Source of the DNA: Anaerohalosphaeraceae bacterium
Lineage (GTDB): Bacteria; Planctomycetota; Phycisphaerae; Sedimentisphaerales; Anaerohalosphaeraceae
DNA length: 64,000 nt
Reading direction: 5' to 3'
NCBI GenBank assembly: GCA_035378985.1
Contig: DAOSUR010000004.1
Location: forward strand, 118,306-182,305
The stretch's first letter is position 1, and every line of letters begins with the position of its first letter. Below, one piece after another: positions 1 through 8,594 of the stretch. The position numbers and the translations under genes are program-made. The notes under the pieces were generated by a model. The model worked only from the letters and a program-made list of their open reading frames with translations, was not told the DNA's origin and did no database searches.

Positions 1-1207
1 CGGCCTGCCGGGCGACCTGGTAAAATTTGGTAAAGATGTATTTCTGAATTTCCGGCGGGATTCCGACACCGGTATCCTGAACGCAGGCAATGATATCGTT
101 CCCCTCGGTTTTTAAGGAGACGGTAATTGTGCCTCCGGAGGGGGTAAATTGAATGGCATTTCGGATGAGGTTGACCAGAACCTGTCGGAGCCGTTTGATA
201 TCGGCGTAAACGGGGATGATGGTTCCTTGGGTTTGCGCGGATATTCTGATGCCGGCTTTTTGGGCTTCCTGTTCAAACTCTTTGACGGTCATCCGAATGA
301 GGGCGTCCATGTCCATGACCTTGCAGGTGATGGGCATGTTGCCGGCTTCGAGCTTGGCAATGTCGAGCAGGTCGTTGATGAGATCGGCGAAACGGCGGCA
401 GTCCTGCTGCATGGATTGAAGGTATTCCCGTGTTTTGCCTGCGACTTTTCCGGTGACGCCGGCCAGGATATTGGAAACGGCGTTTTGGATGCTGGTCAGC
501 GGGGTTCGCAGTTCGTGAGAGATGGCGGTGATGAAGTCATTTTTTGTGTTTTCGGCGATGAGTTCGTTGGTAATATCCCGGAGGTAAACGGCGGTGCCGA
601 TGATATGCTCCCATTCGTCGCGGATGCGTGTCCAGCGGACTCTCAGGAGGCGCTGTGTGCCGGATTTAACCTGAAATTCACCCTGTGTGGGAGCCGCCAG
701 TTCGCCGGGCTGCATCAGTTCCGCAAAACCGAGATGAGCGAGCGTTTCGGTTACAGCTGCACTGTCGGCTTCCGCCGGCAGGCCGAGCAGCCGAAGGGCT
801 ACCTGATTGCATTCCTCTATCTGCCCTTTTTCATTCAGCAGAATCATTCCGTCTATCAGATTGTGGACGGCGGATTCGAGTTTGTGTTTGCGGGCTTCGA
901 GAAGGCAGGCGGCGCCGACCTCCATCAATTCAATTTGGTTGGCCAGCTGATGTTCCAGCTGGGACTGAAGTTCATTGACCTTTTTTTGGATGTTGTCCAG
1001 CTCCCGGAGCATCAGCTCGAGCAGCTGGGCACGGTTCAGATAGACAGGTTTTTCATAGTCGGGCAGGGCGATTCCGAGCGCATCGGCACCGGTATCGATA
1101 ACCGCTCGGACCACCTGCTGAATGGGCATATCGCCGTTCACGATGAGTGCCCCGGGTTCTTCGAGGAATTCCGCAGGTTGTTCAATCAAGTCTGCGATTC
1201 GCGTCAC
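1..1207 (-). CDS. PAS-domain sensor histidine kinase, C-terminus cut by window edge
   Basis: Two-component sensor kinase read on the minus strand, running off the window at position 1. From a GTG start (AGGGG six bases upstream; the nearby ATG is out of frame and stops at once) about 402 codons are visible. In order: an N-terminal stretch resembling half a CBS motif (about 22-70), a coiled coil (70-110), a PAS domain (about 108-215), a HisKA box with ISHELRTPL (phospho-acceptor H231), then the ATPase domain with N-box NLIRN (about 346-350) and G1 motif DTGVGIP (about 378-384). The later G boxes lie outside the window. No transmembrane segment is visible, so it is probably a cytoplasmic sensor. 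The ligand is unknown and no response regulator is seen here. Confidence 0.9.
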   Translation of the reverse strand, partial: MTRIADLIEQPAEFLEEPGALIVNGDMPIQQVVRAVIDTGADALGIALPDYEKPVYLNRAQLLELMLRELDNIQKKVNELQSQLEHQLANQIELMEVGAACLLEARKHKLESAVHNLIDGMILLNEKGQIEECNQVALRLLGLPAEADSAAVTETLAHLGFAELMQPGELAAPTQGEFQVKSGTQRLLRVRWTRIRDEWEHIIGTAVYLRDITNELIAENTKNDFITAISHELRTPLTSIQNAVSNILAGVTGKVAGKTREYLQSMQQDCRRFADLINDLLDIAKLEAGNMPITCKVMDMDALIRMTVKEFEQEAQKAGIRISAQTQGTIIPVYADIKRLRQVLVNLIRNAIQFTPSGGTITVSLKTEGNDIIACVQDTGVGIPPEIQKYIFTKFYQVARQA

Positions 1208-1554
1208 AAACTTCCCCTTTCGGACATTGGACTTTTTTCGGCGTTTTCTTGCTACGGAGACTATCGGAGATAGCAACCAAAGCTTTTAGGAAGAAAATTT
1301 CAGGGCTTTGGGGCGGATGGAGCGAGGGAGAGGGAATTTTTCTGATGCTTTCGGGCGCAAAAGGTGAAAATCCCAGCAGGCGGTTTTTTCAGTTTTTCAG
1401 CGGTTTTCTTTATCAGACCCAGCCGGTTCAAAATGGAGCAGCCTGCCGGAAAAGGAAAGCCGGACGCATCATTCTGCTAAAATTTTAGCAAACCGAAGTT
1501 CCTATAATTCGGCCTCCGATGAAGTTTTACCGGACCGAGACCGCCCTGAAAAAG
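1208..1554. other. Intergenic region with no supported gene
   Basis: About 347 bases between the histidine kinase start and the end of the GH2 gene. Open frames here lack family resemblance and a ribosome binding site. The only structure I see is the perfect 16-base palindrome at 1475-1490 and, just beyond it, a weak inverted repeat CCGAA/TTCGG (1493-1512) around a TATAAT. It presumably holds the kinase promoter. Confidence 0.6.
1475..1490. promoter_or_regulatory. Perfect 16-base palindrome, possible operator
   Basis: TGCTAAAATTTTAGCA is a perfect inverted repeat with no spacer. It lies about 270 bases upstream of the histidine kinase and 65 bases beyond the end of the GH2 gene. It is too short and AT-rich, and lacks a following T-tract, to be a convincing terminator. 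A dimeric regulator site is the simplest reading, but no cognate regulator is identified. Confidence 0.35.
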
Positions 1555-4539
1555 TTATTTCAGAAGACGGTCCATTAGCCCATGAGGCAAAAGCAAAATT
1601 CGAAAACGGCCTTTGAGGGGCTGGAGGGCGGCGGCCTCCAGGCGTGCTTCCGGGAGGGCGAATTTGGTTCCCAACCCTGACAGGGCGGCGTTGTGGAAGA
1701 CCAGCAGGCCGTTTCGGGTTTTTTCCCAGCCCAGATGACTCGGCGGGCAGACAATTCCTAAACGGCTGCCGCCCAGGGAAAAGAACGCCATTTCTACATC
1801 CATTCGGTTTCCCTCAAAGAAGGGAAAGTCCGACGAAATCGTATGAACCCCCCAGCGGCACAGTTCGCTTTTGTCCGGATAAGCCGGATAAGGGCCCAGC
1901 CCCTGCCAGGTGATGGCGGAGAGGGGCTGCGGCAGCTCAAACGCCAGACCGCACTCGAGCAGCGCACCTTCCGCAGTTTTCGGAGTCAGGGTGTATTCTA
2001 CATCAACCCACCCCTTCGGAGAGAGGGTATAGGAAATCTGTGCGTCGATGGTTTTTGTATCGTCCGGGCTGCGGAAGAGCAGATGAAAGTGCAGAACAGT
2101 CCCCGCGGAGGTCTGTTCTTCTGAATGCTTGAGGATTTCTGTTTTCTCGAACAGAGGCGGCTCCCAGATTTGAAGTTTTGCGGAAGCATAGGTTCGGCGT
2201 TCGGCCATGGTGGGCTGTCGGCCTGCCCGCAGATAGGGGCCTTTGAGGAGAATTTGGGTTTGGTCTTTGAGGGTCAGCCGCCCATTGGATTCAGCCAGCA
2301 GAGAGATGCCGTTTTGTCCCCACTGCCAAATCTGTCCCTTTTTGGAGAGAGAAGACGGAGCAATTTTTTGCTCAAGCCAGGCCATCCAATTCGGTTTATT
2401 TCCGTCTGGAAGGAGTCGAACGGAGTATTCGGCCACGGGCTGCTTTCGGCTGTTTTGAAAGATGATTTCCATCCAAAAGGCATCTTCAGAAAGGTTGTCG
2501 GGCACAGTCAGAGGAATGGAAAGGGACTGTGTCGAATGGGGCGGAGCGGCCAGGGAAAGAGTCTGTTCGCTCAGCAGGGTGCTGTTTTGAAAAAGCCGGC
2601 AGATTCCTGTACATTCTTTCAGGTCTGTAAAATCATACCGGTTTTCGACGCTCAGGGTAATGGTTTGAGTACCGGGCCGGACGGAGATTTGCTTTTCAAG
2701 AATCCGGATGGGGCTGTATACCGCGCGGGTCTGAAAATAATCGGTCTGAGGTCTTCTGTCGGCATAGACGATTCCGTCTGTGCCGTATTGGCCGTGGCTG
2801 TCGAGAATCGTGTCCGCATCCAGATAGACATCGCCTGACAAGTCCGAGGGGCCGAGGTTTTCGATGTCCCGATAGGAATTGTGGACGGGCCGTCCGCGGA
2901 TGGAGCGTCGAATTCCCTGATCGGCCCACAGCCAGATGAAGCCGCCGGCGATATGCGGTGTTTTCTGAATCAATTCCCACTTCGGGTCTAGTCCTCCAAA
3001 AGCAGTGTCAAGGGCGTGGCTGTATTCGGAATACAGATAGGGGATGGGAACGGTTGTATTTTGTACATGCTGTTCGATGTGTGTCAGCTGGGGGTAATGG
3101 CGGGAGAAGAGGTCGATAAAAGAGGCGTGTCCGGTGTCGGCGGTGGATTTGGAGGAGCGGAAGTCGCCGCCGGGGTAGTACACGAGCCGGCTGGGGTCCA
3201 TTCGTTTGACGTACTGAGCGGTCTTTTCGAGATTGACCGTTAGAGGATTTTCGTTGCCGATGCCCCAGGCGATGACGGAGGGGTGCAGGCGGTCCCGGCG
3301 AACGGCGGCATCCGCTCTGGACAGCATGGCCTCCAGACCTCTCGGGTCGGCCTGAAAGCGTTCGCCGAAACAGATGGGCACTTCGTCAAAAACGTACAGC
3401 CCGTATTCGTCGCACAGTTCGAGAAAACGCGGATGAGGGGTATAATGAGAGCAGCGAACGGCGTTGATATTGGCGGCTTTCATCATTTCGATGTCCTGCC
3501 GCCAATGTTTTTCCTGCAGGGCCCGTCCGACGTCGGGATGCGTTTCGTGTCGGCAGACGCCTCGCAGTTTGACGGGGCTGCCGTTGATTTTCAGGACGCG
3601 GTTGTCAACAGAGACCTCACGGAAGCCGATTTTTCGGCGGATGCAGTGTGTTTCCTTCTCCTCCGCCAGCAGGGTCAGCGTCAGTTCATACAGAAAAGGA
3701 GTCTCTGCATTCCAGAAGCGTGCATTTTCGACGAGGATGCGGAAGGACTGATGAGGGAAAAAATCGGAGTTTTGGGAGGTAAACAGATATTGCTGCCGGA
3801 AGATTTGCCGGTGGTTGGGGTCGGTTAATTCCACATTGAGCTGAAGCGGGGGCAAGGGGCCTTTGGGGTTCTCAGGGCGGCGAAAGAAGCGGATATCGAC
3901 CTGTCCTTCGAGCAGACCGGATCGGCGGGCGGTGTCTATGCGGGTCTCAAGGCTCAGATTGTCGAGAAAGTACAGAGGAGGCGAAAACAGGTAAACTTCG
4001 CGGAAGATGCCGGACAAGGCCCAGTCGTCGCTGCAGTCAAAGGGGGTTTGGGGCAGATCTCGGCGGCATTGCAGGGCGATGAGATTTTCTCCTTTTTGAA
4101 TATACGGAGTAAGGTCAAATTGGCAAGGCAGGAATGTGTGCTCAAAACCGCCGACTTCTTTGCCGTTTACGTAGAGGGTATAGCCGAAGGCCACCCCTTC
4201 AAAATGGACAAAGACCTGGCGGCCCTCCCAGGAAGAGGGAATGGAGAATTCTTTGCGGTAGAGTCCGACTTTTTCAGGGTCGGGGTAATCGTATCGGGGT
4301 TCTTCAAATCCCTGCAGTTCCCAGTTGGACGGAACAGGGATGGTTTTGAAGTCGTTGTCGCTGAAATCGGGTTGGAAAAAGGTTTCCAGAAGGGACTGCT
4401 GCGAGCGGTCGGCCAGAAAGAACTTCCAGTTGGAGTTCAGCGAAAGCGTCCACGGAGAGTCGGGCTCAAAGGTAACGGCGACGGCAGAGACGGTCCAGAA
4501 GAGAAAGAGAAATCCGTATGATTTTATCCTGTTTGTCAA
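1555..4539 (-). CDS. Secreted GH2 beta-galactosidase (LacZ type)
   Basis: 994-residue family 2 glycoside hydrolase, probably releasing beta-linked galactose from oligosaccharides outside the cytoplasm. An N-terminal signal peptide (about 1-23) precedes the sugar-binding domain (about 60-190, with PVPSNWELQGF and LYRKEF), the Ig-like domain and the TIM barrel. Acid/base is E430 (GIGNENP) and nucleophile E505 (YLYSEYSHAL). The C-terminal third matches the LacZ small-chain domain, with GLGPYPAYPDK. Family knowledge assigns retaining chemistry to these two glutamates. The gene follows the prepilin-like gene by 12 bases, so the two are probably co-transcribed. Galactose specificity is inferred from overall LacZ architecture. 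Confidence 0.92.
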   Translation of the reverse strand: MTNRIKSYGFLFLFWTVSAVAVTFEPDSPWTLSLNSNWKFFLADRSQQSLLETFFQPDFSDNDFKTIPVPSNWELQGFEEPRYDYPDPEKVGLYRKEFSIPSSWEGRQVFVHFEGVAFGYTLYVNGKEVGGFEHTFLPCQFDLTPYIQKGENLIALQCRRDLPQTPFDCSDDWALSGIFREVYLFSPPLYFLDNLSLETRIDTARRSGLLEGQVDIRFFRRPENPKGPLPPLQLNVELTDPNHRQIFRQQYLFTSQNSDFFPHQSFRILVENARFWNAETPFLYELTLTLLAEEKETHCIRRKIGFREVSVDNRVLKINGSPVKLRGVCRHETHPDVGRALQEKHWRQDIEMMKAANINAVRCSHYTPHPRFLELCDEYGLYVFDEVPICFGERFQADPRGLEAMLSRADAAVRRDRLHPSVIAWGIGNENPLTVNLEKTAQYVKRMDPSRLVYYPGGDFRSSKSTADTGHASFIDLFSRHYPQLTHIEQHVQNTTVPIPYLYSEYSHALDTAFGGLDPKWELIQKTPHIAGGFIWLWADQGIRRSIRGRPVHNSYRDIENLGPSDLSGDVYLDADTILDSHGQYGTDGIVYADRRPQTDYFQTRAVYSPIRILEKQISVRPGTQTITLSVENRYDFTDLKECTGICRLFQNSTLLSEQTLSLAAPPHSTQSLSIPLTVPDNLSEDAFWMEIIFQNSRKQPVAEYSVRLLPDGNKPNWMAWLEQKIAPSSLSKKGQIWQWGQNGISLLAESNGRLTLKDQTQILLKGPYLRAGRQPTMAERRTYASAKLQIWEPPLFEKTEILKHSEEQTSAGTVLHFHLLFRSPDDTKTIDAQISYTLSPKGWVDVEYTLTPKTAEGALLECGLAFELPQPLSAITWQGLGPYPAYPDKSELCRWGVHTISSDFPFFEGNRMDVEMAFFSLGGSRLGIVCPPSHLGWEKTRNGLLVFHNAALSGLGTKFALPEARLEAAALQPLKGRFRILLLPHGLMDRLLK

Positions 4540-4551
4540 TCTGTTTTCCTC

Positions 4552-5421
4552 TCATTTGCCGGGGATGTAGGAGCGTTTGAACCAGAGATAATCTTCAGAA
4601 ACGGTGCCGTTTGGATTGAGAGCAGACCAGTTTTTCTGCTGGGCTTTGGCCATTTCGAGGGTATTTTTGGAGACCCATTTGTGGCGTTCGGCGTGTCCGT
4701 CGGCAAAGGCCAGCGTGCTGCTGCCGTTGTGCCAGATGGCAAAGGGGTCCACCCACTGCGGGGAATTCAGATTCATATTCCAGGTGCGGTGATTCCAGCC
4801 GTAGCCGTCGGACTCCTCCAGAAAGACAATTTTGTTTCCGGGTGCAGAAAACTGGGACAGTTTGGTGATGGTGTAGGCATCTTCGCCGGTTCCGCCGTCG
4901 GGCCGCTGGGAGAGGACTTTTCCGATAGAATAGCTGCGGTATCCGCCCATCCAGTCGGGGTCATAGTTGCTTGCGCTGTTGCCTTTGTAGGTGGCGGGTT
5001 TGGTGTATCGTGTATCGACAGGGCAGTTATAGACCTTGGGGGCATCAATGTATCGCCAGAGGGCACCGGCCTGAAAGCCGCGAACCTTGTCATCGAGAGT
5101 TTTGTTGACATCTTCGCGATTGGGGCCCATCGGCCTTCCGACCCAGTTCCAGACGCGGACGGAACGGCTGCTGATGGTGTAGTAATTGTATCCGGGTTCG
5201 GTCAAACTGTCCGAAGTGTCTCCGTCGACGATTCTGGCGGAGCTGTCTTCCGCATAGAGGAGCCATGCCTTAATCAGCTGGCTTTCATTGCCCAGGCAGA
5301 CGGAGGCCGCTGCGAGGTTTTTGGCGCTTTTGAGGGCCGGGATGATGATAGCCAGAAGCAAACCGATAATGGCGATGACAACCAGCAGTTCGATCAGTGT
5401 AAAGGCCTTTTTGAACTTCAT
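4552..5421 (-). CDS. Prepilin-like H-X9-DG protein heading a GH2 operon
   Basis: 289-residue protein of the large planctomycete prepilin-like family. It opens with a basic leader and a class III prepilin signal (AFTLIELLVVIAIIGLL), so prepilin peptidase should cut before the F and the hydrophobic helix should insert in the membrane. Near the C-terminus it has the hallmark H-X9-DG (HNGSSTLAFADG) and ends SEDYLWFKRSYIPGK. The start has AAAGGATT upstream. The gene is 12 bases ahead of the GH2 beta-galactosidase and just downstream of tRNA-Ala. The family has no settled function. A surface-fibre or secretion-related role is inferred from the pilin signal and from the repeated placement beside hydrolases in this window. 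Confidence 0.9.
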   Translation of the reverse strand: MKFKKAFTLIELLVVIAIIGLLLAIIIPALKSAKNLAAASVCLGNESQLIKAWLLYAEDSSARIVDGDTSDSLTEPGYNYYTISSRSVRVWNWVGRPMGPNREDVNKTLDDKVRGFQAGALWRYIDAPKVYNCPVDTRYTKPATYKGNSASNYDPDWMGGYRSYSIGKVLSQRPDGGTGEDAYTITKLSQFSAPGNKIVFLEESDGYGWNHRTWNMNLNSPQWVDPFAIWHNGSSTLAFADGHAERHKWVSKNTLEMAKAQQKNWSALNPNGTVSEDYLWFKRSYIPGK

Positions 5422-5481
5422 GGAGCCAATCCTTTCCTACGTTTCGGCTTTTCGGCAAGTTTTCGGCCCCCTCTGAGGAAA

Positions 5482-5554
<73 letters not shown>

Positions 5555-5621
5555 GTTCAGAGAGGGACTATACCATAGTTTAAATATCCTGACAAGTCCT
5601 GATTTGCCGAAAAAAGAGGGA

Positions 5622-6845
5622 TTATTCGTTTTTGGATTCGGTGTGATTTTCAAGCCATTGCTGAACCCACCGGCGGGCCTGCTGGGGGGTTTGGATTTCC
5701 TCGGCAAGCTGGGCGATATACAGTTCGCGGGCCAGCCGGCCGACCATCGGACCGGGAACAGCCCCCAGAGCGATAAGCTGATGGCCGTCCAGCAAGGGTT
5801 TGGGGCGAAGGATTTTGCCTTTCAGGGCGGCGGCCCTTTTTTGAATCGTTTTCAGGGGGCTGATGGACTGACCTTCAGACAAAAGAAGGGCCTTGCGAAG
5901 GTGGACTAAGTCCTCCCAATAGGGTTCAGCCATAAGCATCTTCAATTGGGCCAAAAGAAGTTCCGCGTCTGCCAGGACGTCTTTGTGTTCGAGCAGGTAT
6001 CGGATATGTTTTATCGTGGAATTGCTGAGCCGAATTGATTTGGCCCATTCCATACTTTTATCGATGGGGGCTGCTGCCCAATAAGCTGCTAAAGCCAGAG
6101 ACAAATCGACTTCTTCCGGCAAATGCCGAAGCATTTTGCCCCCGAAAAGCCGGCAGGGTTCTTCAAAACCGGTAAAGATGGTTTGGGCCAGCCCGGAATC
6201 GTTCAGGAGACGTGCGCCGCGAGCCCTGTTCGGATGGGTCAGGATTTGCTCCAGCTCCATCGCAATCCGCTCGGGACTGATTTGACGGATTTTGGGGGCA
6301 TGTCGGCAAACGGCCTGCCAGGTTTGTTCTTCGATATCGAAATCCAGCTGGACGGCAAAACGCACCGCCCGCAGGAGCCGCAGGTAATCTTCGCCGAATC
6401 GCTCGTCGGGGTTACCGATGGTGCGGATGATTTTCTTCTGAAGGTCTTCCCGGCCGCCGACAAAATCGAGGGTCTGCCGACTGATGGGGTCAAAGAACAT
6501 CCCATTGATGGTGAAATCTCGACGCAGGGCGTCTTCTTTTGCCGTGGCGAACTCAACCTTTTCGGGATGACGGCCGTCCTGATAATCGGATTCCGTTCGA
6601 AAGGTAGCCACCTCCACCTGTTTGCCTTCGAGGATGACAATCACCACACCGAAACGAGCGCCGATTTTGAGTGTTTTTCGAAACAGCGGGATGATTTGGT
6701 CCGGGACCGCATCGGTGACAACATCATAGTCTTTGGGGTGTCTTCCGAGCAGGTAATCTCGCACGCAGCCGCCGGCAAAAAGGGCCTGATAGCCCTCCTG
6801 GCGGAGCCGTTTGAGTACTTTTAATGCCTGAGCACGATTCGACAT
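5622..6845 (-). CDS. CCA-adding enzyme / poly(A) polymerase family nucleotidyltransferase
   Basis: Class II nucleotidyltransferase that adds CCA to tRNA 3' ends, or poly(A) to RNA; the two cannot be told apart reliably by eye. Near the N-terminus it has the GG-x-V-RD signature (GGCVRDYLLG), the metal-binding DYD in KDYDVVTD, then RRDFTINGMFFDP and an ERFGEDYLRLLRAVRF neck-domain motif typical of bacterial CCA/PcnB proteins. About 407 residues from the ATG at 6845; a TTG at 6860 would add five. CCA addition is favoured because the adjacent tRNA-Ala has no encoded CCA. It lies divergent from guaB. Confidence 0.88.
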   Translation of the reverse strand: MSNRAQALKVLKRLRQEGYQALFAGGCVRDYLLGRHPKDYDVVTDAVPDQIIPLFRKTLKIGARFGVVIVILEGKQVEVATFRTESDYQDGRHPEKVEFATAKEDALRRDFTINGMFFDPISRQTLDFVGGREDLQKKIIRTIGNPDERFGEDYLRLLRAVRFAVQLDFDIEEQTWQAVCRHAPKIRQISPERIAMELEQILTHPNRARGARLLNDSGLAQTIFTGFEEPCRLFGGKMLRHLPEEVDLSLALAAYWAAAPIDKSMEWAKSIRLSNSTIKHIRYLLEHKDVLADAELLLAQLKMLMAEPYWEDLVHLRKALLLSEGQSISPLKTIQKRAAALKGKILRPKPLLDGHQLIALGAVPGPMVGRLARELYIAQLAEEIQTPQQARRWVQQWLENHTESKNE

Positions 6846-6962
6846 TCCCAGTTGTTCCAATTTTAGGACTTTGCTGAAGGCCTTATTCTTTCAGCCGCAG
6901 GCCGGACTGTCAAATTGTTCTTTGGCGGAACAACTGTTTTTTCAGTTTTTGAAAGCAGAGGA

Positions 6963-6991
6963 TTGACAGGGTTTGTTTTGTCAGGTACAGT
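6963..6991 (+). promoter_or_regulatory. Probable sigma-70 promoter of guaB-guaA
   Basis: TTGACA (6963-6968), a 17-base spacer, then TACAGT (6986-6991). The consensus -35, exact spacing and position about 120 bases before guaB support it. The resulting leader of roughly 120 bases shows no recognisable riboswitch. Confidence 0.55.
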
Positions 6992-7118
6992 ATTGTATGG
7001 TTACAAAAAGAACAGCATATCAAAACAGCTCACGTCAAATTGTCTTTGACGCACCTCCATTATGCAGATATATTCTGTCTTCTAAAAGGGTCTGTTTGTC
7101 TGTCATCGGAGACTGTCT

Positions 7119-8594
7119 ATGAATATAGAAGAAAAAATCGTTGGGGAAGGAATTACGTTTGATGATGTGCTGCTGATTCCGGCCCGCAGTGATTTTGTGC
7201 CGGCTGAGGCCGATACGAGCAGCCGTTTGACCCGGCGGATTCCGCTGAATATCCCGATTGTTTCGGCGGCGATGGACACGGTGACGGAATCGGCCCTGGC
7301 GATTGCTCTGGCCCAGGAGGGCGGCATCGGGATTATTCATAAAAATCTTTCCATCGAGGCCCAGAAGCGGGAGGTCATCAAGGTCAAACGCTCGGAAAAC
7401 GGGATTATTCTGGACCCGGTGACGCTCACGCCCGATATGTCTGTCGCCAAAGCCCGGGAGGTGATGCAGGAGCAGAATGTCTCGGGGATTCCGATTGTAG
7501 AAGGGGGGAAACTGGCGGGGATTCTGACCCGGCGGGATTTGAAGTTTCTGGCGGATGATTCGGTGCCGATTCGGCAGGTGATGACCAAGGACAATCTGGT
7601 TACGGGCCCTGCCGAAACCACGCTGGAGGAGGCCAAAAAGATTCTCCAGAAGCATAAGGTTGAGAAGCTGCTGCTGGTGGATAAAGAAGGGCGGCTGGCC
7701 GGACTGATTACCATGCGGGATATTGACCGGGTGCAGCAGTTCCCGTCGGCGGTTCGGGATTCGCGCGGGCGGCTGCGGGTTGGGGCGGCGGTGGGGGTGC
7801 GGGACCACGACCGGGTGCGGGCGCTGATTGAAGCCGAAGTGGATGTGCTGGTGGTGGATACAGCGCACGGGCATTCCAAGAATGTGATTGAGATGGTGCG
7901 ATGGATCAAGAAGCATTTTGATATTGATGTGATTGCGGGCAATATCGCCACGGCGGAGGCGGCCAAAGATTTGATTCTGGCCGGTGCAGATGCCGTGAAG
8001 GTGGGCATCGGTCCCGGTGCTATCTGCACGACGCGGATTATTTCGGGGGTAGGGGTGCCGCAGATTTCCGCTGTGATGAATGCGGTTTCGTATGCGGACA
8101 AAGAGGGGGTGCCGGTGATTGCCGACGGCGGCATCCGTCATTCGGGCGACATTACCAAGGCGATTGCGGCGGGGGCGTCCAGTGTGATGCTCGGGTCGCT
8201 GTTTGCCGGACTGGCGGAAAGCCCCGGCCAGCTGGTCATTTACAAGGGCCGTCAGTTTAAAGAGTACCGCGGAATGGGCTCGATTGGCGCGATGATTCAG
8301 GGCTCGGCGGACCGCTACGGACAGAGCGGAACTGCCGAGCGGGACAAACTGGTGCCGGAGGGAGTCGAAGGACGGGTGCCGTATCGGGGGACGCTGAGCA
8401 ATTTTGTGTACCAGCTGGTCGGCGGACTGCGGGCCGGAATGGGCTACTGCGGCACGCGGACGATTGAGGAGCTTCGACAGCGGGGACGGTTTGTGCGAAT
8501 CAGTCCGGCCGGCGTGAGCGAGTCGCATCCGCACGATATTGTGATTACCAAAGAGTCGCCGAACTATTCGGGATATGTGCCGTTTGACAGCTGA
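7119..8594 (+). CDS. guaB: Inosine-5'-monophosphate dehydrogenase
   Basis: 491 residues; oxidises IMP to XMP with NAD+, the committed step of GMP synthesis in the cytoplasm. The N-terminus GEGITFDDVLLIPARSDF is diagnostic. Two CBS domains occupy about 95-205 (Bateman module), inserted in the TIM barrel. The catalytic loop GIGPGAICTTRIISG carries the active-site cysteine, followed by the IMP-binding DGGIRHSGDI and the flap region with GSIGAM and YGQ. GGAGA lies six bases before the ATG. The stop overlaps the guaA start as TGATG, so the two enzymes that turn IMP into GMP are translationally coupled. Confidence 0.98.
   Translation: MNIEEKIVGEGITFDDVLLIPARSDFVPAEADTSSRLTRRIPLNIPIVSAAMDTVTESALAIALAQEGGIGIIHKNLSIEAQKREVIKVKRSENGIILDPVTLTPDMSVAKAREVMQEQNVSGIPIVEGGKLAGILTRRDLKFLADDSVPIRQVMTKDNLVTGPAETTLEEAKKILQKHKVEKLLLVDKEGRLAGLITMRDIDRVQQFPSAVRDSRGRLRVGAAVGVRDHDRVRALIEAEVDVLVVDTAHGHSKNVIEMVRWIKKHFDIDVIAGNIATAEAAKDLILAGADAVKVGIGPGAICTTRIISGVGVPQISAVMNAVSYADKEGVPVIADGGIRHSGDITKAIAAGASSVMLGSLFAGLAESPGQLVIYKGRQFKEYRGMGSIGAMIQGSADRYGQSGTAERDKLVPEGVEGRVPYRGTLSNFVYQLVGGLRAGMGYCGTRTIEELRQRGRFVRISPAGVSESHPHDIVITKESPNYSGYVPFDS

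Noticed and set aside
149..1273. Plus-strand frame of 374 codons
   Set aside because: It is antisense to the histidine kinase; the minus strand gives clear PAS, HisKA and ATPase motifs and this frame resembles nothing.
1485..1508. Plus-strand promoter with TATAAT at 1503
   Set aside because: No acceptable -35 at proper spacing and no plus-strand gene downstream.
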